Assembly: GCA_949825025.1 (NCBI GenBank)
Contig: OX463779.1
Coordinates: 43,594,249-43,658,248 of the forward strand
DNA: 64,000 nucleotides
DNA from: Siphlonurus alternatus
Taxonomy: Eukaryota > Arthropoda > Insecta > Ephemeroptera > Siphlonuridae
Direction: 5' to 3'
The notes below the pieces were generated by a model, which made no database searches, was not told the DNA's origin, and worked only from the letters and a program-made list of their open reading frames with translations. Shown here one piece after another: positions 53,838-64,000 of this stretch. Made by a program: the position numbers and the translations under genes. Positions within the stretch are counted from its first letter, which is position 1. Each line of letters starts with the position of its first letter.

Positions 53838-53983
53838 TATTTATTTATTTATTTATTTTTATTTTGGAACTTCTTTTTGGTTGTACAAGACAAACATATG
53901 TTCAAGTCAAAATTGGACAAAATACAACATAAAAACATCAAACTTAAACACATTTACATAAGTTATTTAACACTAAGTAAGTT
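53838..53983 (-). mobile_element. Short LINE 3' tail inserted in the right arm
   Basis: A 146-bp segment absent from the mirror position of the left arm. On the minus strand it ends in an (AAAT)n-type tail (TTTATTTATTTATTTATT on the plus strand at about 53836-53862). AAGTT occurs on both sides (53833-53837 and 53979-53983), a likely target duplication. It is a heavily 5'-truncated retrotransposon insertion; the LINE family cannot be told. Confidence 0.6.
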
Positions 53984-56760
53984 GATCATAAGTAACGCAG
54001 GAAATTGTTTAAAATCATTTTACAATCATGTGTCAAATTTCCTGCTGTTACAACGTCCATGAATATTTAATAGTGTATTTAACAAAGTATAATAATGCAT
54101 TAATTAGTAACATCAAAAATCAGGAAAATGTCAGGGAGAAAGTTGATCATGATTACCACCTCAGAAATTACTTTATATTCATTTCAGATTCATTCGTCAA
54201 GTTTCCTGCTGTTACAACGTCTTGAATATTGATCGAATAGTGTATTTAACAAAGTATAATAATGCATTAATTAGTAACATCAAAAATCAGGAAAATGTCA
54301 GGGAGAAAGTTGATCATTACCACCTCAGAAATTACTTAATATTCATTTCAGATTCATTCGTCAAGTTTCCTGCTGTTACAACGTCTTGAATATTTAATTA
54401 ATAGTGTATTTAACAAAGTATAATAATGCATTAATTAGTAACATCAAAAATCAGGAAAATGTCAGGGAGAAAGTTGATCATTACCACCTCAGAAATGACT
54501 TTAAATTCAATTTAGATTCATTCGTCAAGTTTCCTGCTGTTACAACGTCCTTGAATATTTAATAGTATATTTAACATAGTAATATAATGCATTAATTAGT
54601 AACATCAAAAATCAGGAAAATGTCAGGGAGAAAGTTGATCATTACCACCTCAGAAATTACTTAATATTAATTTCAGATTCATTCGTCAAGTTTCCTGCTG
54701 TTACAACGTCTTGAATATTTAATAGTGTATTTAACAAAGTATAATAATGCATTAATTAGTAACATCAAAAATCAGGAAAATGTCAGGGAGAAAGTTGATC
54801 ATTACCACCTCAGAAGTTACTTTATATTCATTTCAGATTCATTCGTCAAGTTTCCTGCTGTTACAACGTCTTGAATATTTAATAGTGTATTTAACAAAGT
54901 ATAATAATGCATTAATTAGTAACATCAAAAATCAGGAAAATGTCAGGGAGAAAGTTGATCATTACCACCTCAGAAGTTACTTTATATTCATTTCAGATTC
55001 ATTCGTCAAGTTTCCTGCTGTTACAACGTCTTGAATATTGAATAGTGTATTTAACAAAGTAAAATAATGCATTAATTAGTAACATCAAAATTCAGGAAAA
55101 TGTCAGGGAGAAAGTTGATCATTACCACCTCAGAAATTACTTAATATTAATTTCAGATTCATTCGTCAAGTTTCCTGCTGTTACAACGTCTTGAATATTG
55201 AATAGTGTATTTAACAAAGTAAAATAATGCATTAATTAGTAACATCAAAATTCAGGAAAATGTCAGGGAGAAAGTTGATCATTACCACCTCAGAAATTAC
55301 TTAATATTAATTTCAGATTCATTCGTCAAGTTTCCTGCTGTTACAACGTCTTGAATATTTAATAGTGTATTTAACAAAGTATAATAATGCATTAATTAGT
55401 AACATCAAAAATCAGGAAAATGTCAGGGAGAAAGTTGATCATTACCACCTCAGAAATTACTTTATATTCATTTCAGATTCATTCGTCAAGTTTCCTGCTG
55501 TTACAACGTCTTGAATATTGAATAGTGTATTTAACAAAGTATAATAATGCATTAATTAGTAACATCAAAAATCAGGAAAATGTCAGGGAGAAAGTTGATC
55601 ATTACCACCTCAGAAATTACTTAATATTCATTTCAGATTCATTCGTCAAGTTTCCTGCTGTTACAACGTCTTGATTATTGAATAGTGTATTTAACAAAGT
55701 AAAATAATGCATTAATTAGTACATAAAAATTCAGGAAAATGTCAGGGAGAAAGTTGATCAATACCACCTCAGAAAGTACTTTATATTCATTTTAGATCAA
55801 TTCGTCAAGTTCCCTGCTGTTACAACGTCTTGAATATTGAATAGTGTATTTAACAAAGTAAAATAATGCATTAATTAGTAACATCAAAAATCAGGAAAAT
55901 GTCAGGGAGAAAGTTGATCATTACCACCTCAGAAATTACTTTATATTCATTTCAGATTCATTCGTCAAGTTTCCTGCTGTTACAACGTCTTGAATATTGA
56001 ATAGTGTATTTAACAAAGTATAATAATGCATTAATTAGTAACATCAAAAATCAGGAAAATGTCAGGGAGAAAGTTGATCATTACCACCTCAGAAATTACT
56101 TAATATTCATTTCAGATTCATTCGTCAAGTTTCCTGCTGTTACAACGTCTTGAATATTGAATAGTGTATTTAACAAAGTAAAATAATGCATTAATTAGTA
56201 CATAAAAATTCAGGAAAATGTCAGGGAGAAAGTTGATCAATACCACCTCAGAAAGTACTTTATATTCATTTTAGATCAATTCGTCAAGTTCCCTGCTGTT
56301 ACAACGTCTTGAATATTGAATAGTGTATTTAACAAAGTAAAATAATGCATTAATTAGTACATCAAAATTCAGGAAAATGTCAGGGAGAAAGTTGATCATT
56401 ACCACCTCAGAAATTACTTAATATTAATTTCAGATTCATTCGTCAAGTTTCCTGCTGTTACAACGTCTTGAATATTTAATAGTGTATTTAACAAAGTATA
56501 ATAATGCATTAATTAGTAACATCAAAAATCAGGAAAATGTCAGGGAGAAAGTTGATCAATACCACCTCAGAAATTACTTTAAATTCAATTTAGATTCATT
56601 CGTCAAGTTTCCTGCTGTTACAACGTCTTGAATATTGAATAGTGTATTTAACAAAGTAAAATAATGCATTAATTAGTAACATCAAAATTCAGGAAAATGT
56701 CAGGGAGAAAGTTGATCATCACCACCTCAGAAAATTGTTTAAAACCATTTTACAATCAAT
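53984..56760. repeat. Right-arm satellite array, about 17 copies of the 160-bp monomer
   Basis: The complement landmark CCTGCTGTTACAACGTC recurs from about 54042 to 56612 at intervals of about 160 bp (17 occurrences), then decays into CCCGCTTTTTCAACGACG near 56770, mirroring 44573. Copy number is about half that of the left arm. Confidence 0.92.
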
Positions 56761-57400
56761 CGACAAATTTCCCGCTTTTTCAACGACGCGACATGAAAAT
56801 TTTGATTATATATTTAAACATTAATTGGAATCGAATTCAACAAATATATTAACATTAAAACTCAGAAAAATGTGAATCAAAAAGTTGTTCCCTGTAATAT
56901 ATAACAGAAAATTCTTTATTGCCATTTCAGAATCATTTTAAAAGATTCCTCTGCTGTTAATTACAACGACATTAAATTTAATTCGTATATATATATCATA
57001 CTAAATTTGTTCAGTAAATTGTTATAACCTCAAAACTTAGAAAAATAACTTTGAAAGAGTTTCATGTCTCCTGTGTAGTATAATCAAAAATTTTTTATGT
57101 AATATTCTCATTCTAAATTCATTTGTTAAGATTCTCCATATTTGCAATGACTTTTTGAGATAATGAGTTGCAGAGAGCTATAATATATAATATTTGTGAT
57201 ATATAATATATAACATATTAATGTTAAAAAGATGGTTGAAAAATATTGCAGGATGCTAGATTATTGAATTAATAAAAACTAGATTAATAAAAACTCAACA
57301 GTTATATTCAATGTTTAATCATCATGGAGAAATCTGATTCCACATTTCAATTTAATCTAAAATAAAGTGAATATTTAATTTTAAAATTATATACCATGTA

Positions 57401-57466
<66 letters not shown>

Positions 57467-58181
57467 ATAAATGTTTGGACAGATCGATATTTATATATAA
57501 CATGCTTGCTAGGTACATAATAGTTTCAAATTATCATTTCGGCAACGCAGTAGTTCTTTATAATGAAACCGTCGGAAGAAATAAATCTCGGCCACATAAT
57601 TATATGCCATGCAGCAATTAATTGCATATATAACATGCATATAAAGTACTTATGTGAACTAATTGAGAAACTTATAATTATTGTATCTCCGTTTTATGCG
57701 AGTTTCTCTCTAAGTAATGCCGTTTTTATGTATTTAATATGCCGTGTAATCTTGCAACATGCTTCGATTTGTTCATGAAACTATAATATATGTACAATAA
57801 CAAAAATACATTTTAATGTAGATAAAACCTTGATCTTTAAATTTTTAGTGCGCTTTCGCACTTTTTGAGGACAGTATGGCCATCTGTTGGCACAAGGTTT
57901 AACTATTAACTATCTAAACGCTGATTGGTCGGATTGGTTTTTTCGTGTCGATGCCAACTTCACGACTGTTCAAAGTGGTTGAGAATCCATCTTGCGTTGC
58001 CAAATTTAGCGGCCTCTTATCCCTCCATATGATTAACATGTAATCTTATTAATTCAATTACTCGCTAATTATGCAATTTGCCGCTTAATGAATACTCTTA
58101 TTGGCCTTCAATTTACACGTAGAATTTTATCATGTGCTTACTTTTCGTATACGTTAGAGCGAAGAATTCTCCTGTCGTACC
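56761..58181. repeat. Right outer arm of the giant inverted repeat
   Basis: Mirror of 43193-44570, including decayed monomers, the AT microsatellite (57406-57463), a 71-codon frame at 57563-57778, and the terminal CGTATACGTTAGAGCG region. The arms differ by scattered substitutions and microsatellite length. Confidence 0.85.
57406..57463. repeat. AT microsatellite, right arm
   Basis: About 29 AT units, against about 12 at the mirror site in the left arm. Confidence 0.9.
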
Positions 58182-58440
58182 TTAATTTCCTCTATTTTCA
58201 AAGTTTTTGACTTTGAGATATTTTTTTAGCATTGGTACCTTTGTTTTTCAAATCATGCCTCGTTTCTATTGGTCGATACTCCCAATTTTCCACCAATTGG
58301 TGTTAAACGCGGCAATCAGATCCCAGTCCCAGTGGATAGAGGAATAAATTTCTTGCAAAATGCAATATGTTAAAACCCAACACAACTTCAGCTAATCTAT
58401 CCTTTCAGATAACAATATTGAGATCTCTGTCTATCTTTTA

Positions 58441-58900
58441 AGGTAGAGATAACACGGATCAGCTGACCCAATGTTAAAAAAAATCCCTCACACAAAAATT
58501 ATGAAAAAATTTTAAAATGTTCTCCCCTCTACACCCCCTATCAGTAACTATATTAGGTATACAAATATGCAAATACGATCTAGTTTTTGAGTTATGAATT
58601 TTTAAAGTTGACTAATTTAACATGGAATTTGCATTTCTCCATGTCAAATAAGTCAACTTCAAAAATTCATAACTCATTTAACATGGAATTTGCATTTCTC
58701 CATGTCAAATAAGTCAACTTTAAAAATTCATAACTTGAAAACTAGCTCGTTTTTGTATAACTCATGATATTTTAGATACTGATAGGGGGATGCATATATT
58801 ATGTAGAGGAGAACATATTTCATGTAATTTTTTTCATAATTTTCATGAATGCATGGGATTTTTTTAGCATTGGGTCAGCTGATCCGTATTATCTCTACCT
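58441..58900. mobile_element. Foldback MITE, AGGTAGAGATAA subfamily with family B interior
   Basis: Left AGGTAGAGATAACACGGATC, right complement ending ATTATCTCTACCT. The next bases CAGCTGACCCAATG / CATTGGGTCAGCTG also pair. The interior shares CCCTCACACAAAAATT and TCTACACCCCCTATCAGTA with family B. A local duplication of about 60 bp (TTTAACATGGAATTTGCATT twice, near 58617 and 58677) lengthens the centre. Confidence 0.78.
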
Positions 58901-59599
58901 TTAACCTTAAAAAAATGTACTAACAATTCTCATAAGTGACCAATCCTCTTATTCCATTTCATTAATGCATGAGCTTATCAGTATTATATATCATTATAAA
59001 TTAATAAAGCTGTTTTAAGGCCAATTATATAAATATAAGTTAATTTATAATGAATTTTGTACTCTTAATTTTTTTTAAACCTCTTTTAGGTATCTGGATA
59101 GAAAAATATATCAGTGTTTTGTTACAGATTTGCCTCTGAGAGACTTTTTTTATTTCATGGAAGTACAATATCAACATAACTATATTTCAACATTAATTTA
59201 TATTTAAGTTAAAATAAACGTTTTCTTTGAAAAATATATATGAATATACGGAGAGTTTCACTTCACAATGCATCAATCATACTTAACACCAAAACAATTA
59301 ACACTTCAGTTTTTGCATCTAAACCTGAACATTTAAACTGTAGTTAATAACTGAATGGTTTCACAGGAGACTGAAAATTTAACTAACAATTAAACAGCAT
59401 GATTTTTCAATACTGGTCAGAGATAGTACCTGTACTGTACTTAAGTCTTACATTATACACATGTGTGGAAATTGTGCTTTTCTGACTTTTTTTTTTTTTT
59501 TTCATTGTCAACTTTAACCCATAACCATAATTAAAATAATGTAATTTCTGGGTATGTAATCTAAGGCTGTAGTGGATGACAATTTAAAAAAGTAGAATA
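58901..59599. other. AT-rich intergenic stretch
   Basis: Nothing recognised. Confidence 0.4.
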
Positions 59600-59607
59600 G
59601 TAGAAAG

Positions 59608-59782
59608 CAGGCGCGGATCCAGAAAAAAAAATTTGGAGGGGGCTGCCTCATCTATAAGGCCAATGTTAAAAAATAATAAAAATGGAGTGGGGGAAATGTC
59701 TATATTGCCCATGTTAATACAAAATTTCGGAAGGGGGGGGGGGGATGCAGTCCCCCCAGCTACCCTCCTGGATCCGCGCCTG
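59608..59782. mobile_element. hAT-type MITE, CAGGCGCGGATCCAG termini
   Basis: Exact inverted ends CAGGCGCGGATCCAG and CTGGATCCGCGCCTG with an exact 8-bp duplication GTAGAAAG (59600-59607 and 59783-59790). The 175-bp body contains GGAGGGGGCTGCCTC and a G-run of about 12 followed by GCAGTCCCCCC. No frame. Confidence 0.92.
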
Positions 59783-59790
59783 GTAGAAAG

Positions 59791-61493
59791 GATAGAACAA
59801 TACAGAAATATAAATCTGACTTTTTGCAAAGTGGTGCAAGCAAATTTCATTTCACATAATTATATTACACTGGCTGTAATATTTAACTTGTTTTTCATCA
59901 CGTTTTTAATTTTCTCAGTCATGTAGAATCGCATTGGCCAGATATATGAGCTGAAGTATGTACAACAAAAAACAATTTAAATACGATAACCACTGTATTT
60001 TTCTTTTCTTTTCTTTTTTTATTTTTATTTTACTGCGACTCTTGACTTAAATTTTCAACCAATATTGTCTTTGATTCAAATCTAAACAACTTTCAGTCCT
60101 CAGCACTGTAAATGAGTATGCGAGGTTCAACAACGGGCAAGCAATATTTTGGAAAGGCAGGTGTTGTACTAAATATCAATTAATGTTATGTAAATATCTG
60201 AAGTTATAGTCGTGCATGTATTTTTTTCCTTTTATTTTACAAATGAAAATTTCAATTCTGAGATAAAATATTAATTACAGTAAATAAATTGATTGTAAAT
60301 AATTTAAGTGAAGAAATAAAAGTTCTTCAAAAATGTAAAACAACAATAAAGCATACAAGATTGACATCTCTGAACATTACTCAAATTAATTACTATACGA
60401 CAGAAAAATCCAATAGGCTAGCATAGTAACTATTTTTGTCACTTGTCCATGACACTTGTCCATGCTAAGCACAACAAAATAATATTTAAAAAAAAAAAAA
60501 AAAAAAAATCTATTAGCATGGAATGTATTACTAAAGTACAGTCTGTTTCAAAAAGAATGGAACAGAACAAAAGATTTAACACATCTTCAATCACACAAAT
60601 TAAGATGAAAAAAAAACTTACAAGTAAAAAAAATAATTTTTTAATAAAACACAAGAAACACTTTAAAACAAATGTAAAAAATATTTGTGCAATGTAATTT
60701 ATAAGATCCATTAAGAAAACTCGGTGAAAATTAAGTGATGTAACGAGATATAACTGAAATGGTTCATGATCACAGGTCAATTATATGACAACAACAAGCA
60801 TGATAGGCAACTGGTAGTTTGTTAACAATTGCAATACATAGCGAGTAGTTTACATGATTGGTTTTTAACAGTTGCAATTCATAGCAAGCGGTTTACATGA
60901 TTTAATATGGCTTGATTTGGTAGTATAAAATTCTAAGTCCTTAGCAAAAGGGGGCAACAAAAATACATTTTTTTACTTCCTGTGATTACTTTGTATTCTG
61001 TTACAGATTAATGACAAACAATCCCACGTAATTTAAAATTAAATTAAAATTCCATCAGGAAGTAGTTGTGAAAAGCCTCTGGCCTCTTTCTTTGTATTTT
61101 AATATTTGAAACTTTTAGAAATAGGCAGTAGAAGCACTGATCTACAGTATGTGGTTAATATCAATAATAAAAACTTCACACTTCATTCTATGTCCGAAGG
61201 GAATTAGAAATTGATTTTATTTAATTTTAATAATCATGTTTTATAACTAACAGGATTGTCTGTAGTCATCAAGCAATCACAGAATACAGTAACTATTATA
61301 AGAATAAAAAAGCAATTACTACAAAAGATGGAAAATATAAATTTAAGATTTTTTACAATAGCAGAGAATACTTTTTAGCAATGTTAATTTTTGAAAGAAT
61401 TTGCACAAAACAAAAATAATAATCTATATTTGTTAAAATCACCAATTCTTAGAATTATTGATACATTTACATGGATTCTTAATACCTGAACGA
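59791..61493. other. 3' flank of ZIP7-like gene
   Basis: AT-rich with homopolymer runs (20 A residues near 60488-60507). The 3' untranslated region of the minus-strand ZIP7-like gene should occupy the right part. No other gene seen. Confidence 0.4.
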
Positions 61494-63702
61494 TCACTCA
61501 TAGTCTGCAATAAGTACCATCATGTACACCCCAACAAGGAGGGCGATGATTTCCTTGACCGACTGTCCGAACTTTGTGTCCACCAACAGTTCGGGGATCA
61601 CGGACACCGTCGCTATGTAGATGAAACCTCCAGCAGTGAATGGCAGGATCCACTGAGTCGCAGCTCCGCCTGCAACGATTAGTCAAATTTCATTCAGGAA
61701 ACAAATGTAATGCTTGGAAAGAGGAAATTCGGGGTGTGATTATTTTAGACAAATAATAAAAAAATATATAATTACAGTACCACTGTATTCAATACATAAT
61801 TGGTTTTCTACCTGAGAAAAAATATCAAAACTGGTTGATACAGCTTACAGCACATAAATACTGAGGCAAAAATAAAGTTTATTATTATTACTTTTACTAA
61901 ATTAAATACGAATTCAGATCAGGTTAGAATAGACATATATTTTTTTATTTAATGTAATAAAAAAATTTTGTGGGCATTAAATGCTGCACTTAATTTAAGT
62001 GATTGTTGAGCCTATCAAGAGCATATATTTTACTTCAACAATGACTACACATTATGGTTATGGAGGTTTCAAAGAATCGTCAAAATTTCTCTAACCACAA
62101 TGAAACATGTCGTGCTTACCAATTCCCTCAGCCATCAGAGAGACTAGTGTGCCCGTGAGAGCTCCGACTGCAGTTGTCAGCTGCAGCAACATGGCCTGCA
62201 AACGAGAGAACAACATCAAGTCCGGCACCAAGTCCTCTCAGTACGCACTTGTCTGAGAAAAATGTCACCAACACTCTTATTTGTGATATAATTCTCAGCG
62301 TTTGGAATCAATGCATAGAATTATCACAGACAAGACATTCAATGCAATATTTAGAGCAACAAGACTCTTTTCTCTTTCTTCTCAGTATCTTTGGTTCTAA
62401 AAGATGTTTACGACAGTTCTATAACCACATCATTTTATGTAAATCAAAAGTTGATCCACATGACTTTACTATCAAGATAATAAATACAGTATCAGTTTCA
62501 TATTTTTAGCTACAGCTTACATTTAAGTAGAATTTTTTTACTAAAATTTCTTCTTACAATTATTCGAGTATGATAAAACAAAACTTTAATCAAGAAAAGC
62601 AAAATTTTACAACACTACATTCACACAACAGTGTTTACTTGATGACGCCTCATAAAAATAACATTAAAGTAGAGTGAGCGAGTTCATTTTTTTTAATATT
62701 TTATTTTTTAAAAATAGTTTAAGCTGCCCTCTATTGAGAAATGAAAACCAAAAAATTCCATCTCAAATAGTTTCACCACAAAAAATTCCCAAAGTTGATG
62801 TTTCGGAGACCTTTAATGCGCAGCCTTATGGAACATAAAACAGTGTTTTACTCCAACTTTTTCTGAACTATGGTACCATTTAAAAAATACTTACGTACGT
62901 AATCTATGATGAATTCTTTAATGAATTTTCAAATAAAAAAAAAAAAATAAGGGGTCGTTTTCTTAGAAAAAAATCATGAAAATCCTTATGGGAATTAACC
63001 CGCAAAAACTTGAAGATTTTTTTCCGATTTTTCGTATTTTTTTTTTTATTATTTAAAAATCCATTAAAGAATTCATCATAGATTACGTAGGTATTTTTTA
63101 AATGGTATCATAGTTCAGAAAATGTTGGAGTAAAACGCGGTTTTATGTTCCATAAGGCTGCACGTCAAAGGCCTCCAAACACCAACTTTGGGAATTTTTT
63201 GTGGTGAAACTATTTGAGATGGAATTTTTTGGTTTTCATTTCTCAATAGAGGGCAGCTTAAACTATTTTTAAAAAATAAAATATTAAAAAAAATGCAATC
63301 ACTCACTCTACTTTAACTGTCACCAACGAATACGTATTAAACATAGTCATGTAATAGTCATAGTGATTGGGCATCTGGTATGCAGACTAGGTATTAGGAG
63401 CCCCAGAGAACACTATGAACAAAGTTGAAAAAACAAATTCTGCAGTTATTAACCAAATACTAGTTAGATACTAGTTGAAACAAGTTGACATTAGTTAACC
63501 ACCTTCTTCCTGCTGCAGCCGGACTGGATGAGGATGGCGAAGTCTCCGATCTCATGTGGCACCTCGTGCAGGAGGATGGTGGCCGTGGTCACGATGCCGA
63601 CGCTGCGGCCTGCCAGGAAGGACGCTCCGATGGCCAGTCCGTCTGTGAAGTTGTGCGTGAAGTCCGCGGCAAGGTTCAGGTAGCCAGCCACCTTGATGTC
63701 TT
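61494..63702 (-). CDS. SLC39A7: ZIP7/Catsup-type zinc transporter, C-terminal exons (gene continues past window)
   Basis: Three minus-strand exons: 63503-63702, 62120-62195 and 61494-61669 (stop), GT-AG with agreeing phases, giving about 150 C-terminal residues. The metal-binding helices are plain: [20 protein letters not shown] (HNxxDG motif) and [16 protein letters not shown] (HExPHE motif), followed by [43 protein letters not shown] and a final hydrophobic helix [12 protein letters not shown]. The combination matches SLC39A7 (ZIP7, Catsup in Drosophila) better than ZIP13, which has NFTHGLA at the first site. Family members release zinc from the ER/Golgi to the cytosol. Upstream exons, including the histidine-rich N-terminal part, lie beyond the right edge; the first listed exon starts after a GCAG acceptor in phase 1. 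Confidence 0.92.
62668..63312. mobile_element. TTAA-flanked foldback MITE, family A, copy 2, in ZIP7-like intron
   Basis: Same termini as 11949-12591 (AGTAGAGTGAGCGA and complement) with TTAA on both sides (62664-62667 and 63313-63316). Length 645 bp against 643 bp. Arms are nearly identical to the other copy and the loop is slightly different. Lies in the intron between the first and second visible ZIP7-like exons. Confidence 0.85.
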
Positions 63703-64000
63703 CTGCAACCAAATGTGACGTCAACACCTGACAACTCTCTAAATCAAATTATCAATGTGCTACATGAACTTTTTTTATTGCATATTTGGATAGAGAAGAC
63801 CTCAATTTTTTCATGTTTTCTAATTTTTTTTTTTTTAACACTTTTAACAAATTGATCTGCAAATTAAATGTGATTTCATAGTCGAATATTTAACACACAA
63901 GCATGTAGGTTACATGACTGACGTCACATCAATTGATTTTAAGGGTGTTGAGACTGTTGAGCGTTAAAAAAAATATGTATATGGAAAAAACTGGAAAAAA
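63703..64000. other. Intron of ZIP7-like gene up to window edge
   Basis: AT-rich intron sequence; nothing else seen. Confidence 0.5.

Larger units (their letters stand above)
43193..58181. mobile_element. Giant (about 15 kb) foldback element with satellite-bearing arms
   Basis: Termini GGTACGACAGGAGAATTC at the left and its exact complement at the right (ending 58181), with flanks TTATTTTC and TTAATTTC, a one-mismatch 8-bp target duplication. The two arms mirror each other in four layers: single-copy outer segment (43193-44000 and 57240-58181), satellite of about 160 bp, GC-rich array of about 53 bp, and an AT-rich inner stem leading to a loop (about 52600-53320). Arm lengths differ because satellite copy number differs and the left arm has a 2.2 kb insertion. 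The layout recalls foldback (FB) transposons of Drosophila, whose long inverted ends contain tandem repeats. No transposase was found, so mobilisation would need a partner in trans. Confidence 0.85.

Noticed and set aside
53351..54062. Long plus-strand frames (up to 175 codons) in the right arm
   Set aside because: Same repeat artefact as the left arm; the frame then runs into the LINE tail and satellite.
43193..58181. Polinton/Maverick or other large virus-like transposon
   Set aside because: Size and inverted ends would fit, but no polymerase, integrase or capsid-type frame exists and the interior is tandem repeats.

Overview
This is a eukaryotic nuclear window, almost certainly from an arthropod and most likely an insect. 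The species cannot be named from sequence alone. The background is very AT-rich. Genes are broken into short, GC-richer exons joined by GT-AG introns, and the encoded proteins match animal families. Transposable-element debris, mostly small non-autonomous DNA transposons, fills nearly everything else.

Six host genes could be read, five of them exon by exon with reading phase kept across every junction. (1) A TPRA1/GPR175-type seven-membrane-segment protein, minus strand, seven coding exons, 3420-9108. (2) A UMP-CMP kinase, minus strand, single exon, 15342-15980. (3) A plus-strand gene of eight coding exons, 16765-31769, with a faint FANCB/FAAP100-like appearance (Fanconi anaemia core complex); the exon model is solid but the family call is tentative. 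(4) A Golgi carbohydrate sulfotransferase, minus strand, four exons, 22934-25779, lying wholly inside the 8 kb fourth intron of gene 3. (5) Ku70 (XRCC6), minus strand, ten exons, 36157-42936, with an Arg-Gly-rich tail in place of a SAP domain. (6) The 3' end of a ZIP7/Catsup-type zinc transporter (SLC39A7), minus strand, 61494-63702, continuing past the right edge. These are separate housekeeping genes with no operon-like organisation. The only functional layout visible is the head-to-head pair 2/3 sharing a short promoter, and the nested gene 4.

The most striking structure is a giant foldback element of about 15 kb (43193-58181), just upstream of Ku70. Two inverted arms run inward in mirror order: a single-copy outer segment, then an array of a roughly 160-bp satellite (about 33 copies left, 17 right), then a GC-rich array of a roughly 53-bp repeat, then an AT-rich loop. 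It ends in matching inverted termini with an imperfect 8-bp target duplication. The left arm carries a 2.2 kb CpG-rich insertion whose right end has a Helitron-type hairpin plus CTAG terminus, and which contains promoter-like motifs (E2F, CRE, X-box). The right arm carries a tiny LINE 3' tail.

Other mobile DNA includes a LINE reverse transcriptase at the left edge, hAT-type elements with exact 8-bp target duplications (10480-11098, 16141-16677, 32734-34623, 59608-59782), TTAA-flanked foldback MITEs (11949-12591, 13662-13999, 34866-35570, 62668-63312), TA-flanked foldback MITEs (14669-14912, 21453-21800, 30949-31297, 39635-40021, 58441-58900), a family ending in TGGAGTA/TGGACAAC, and a curious family made of tandem hairpins of about 82 bp.
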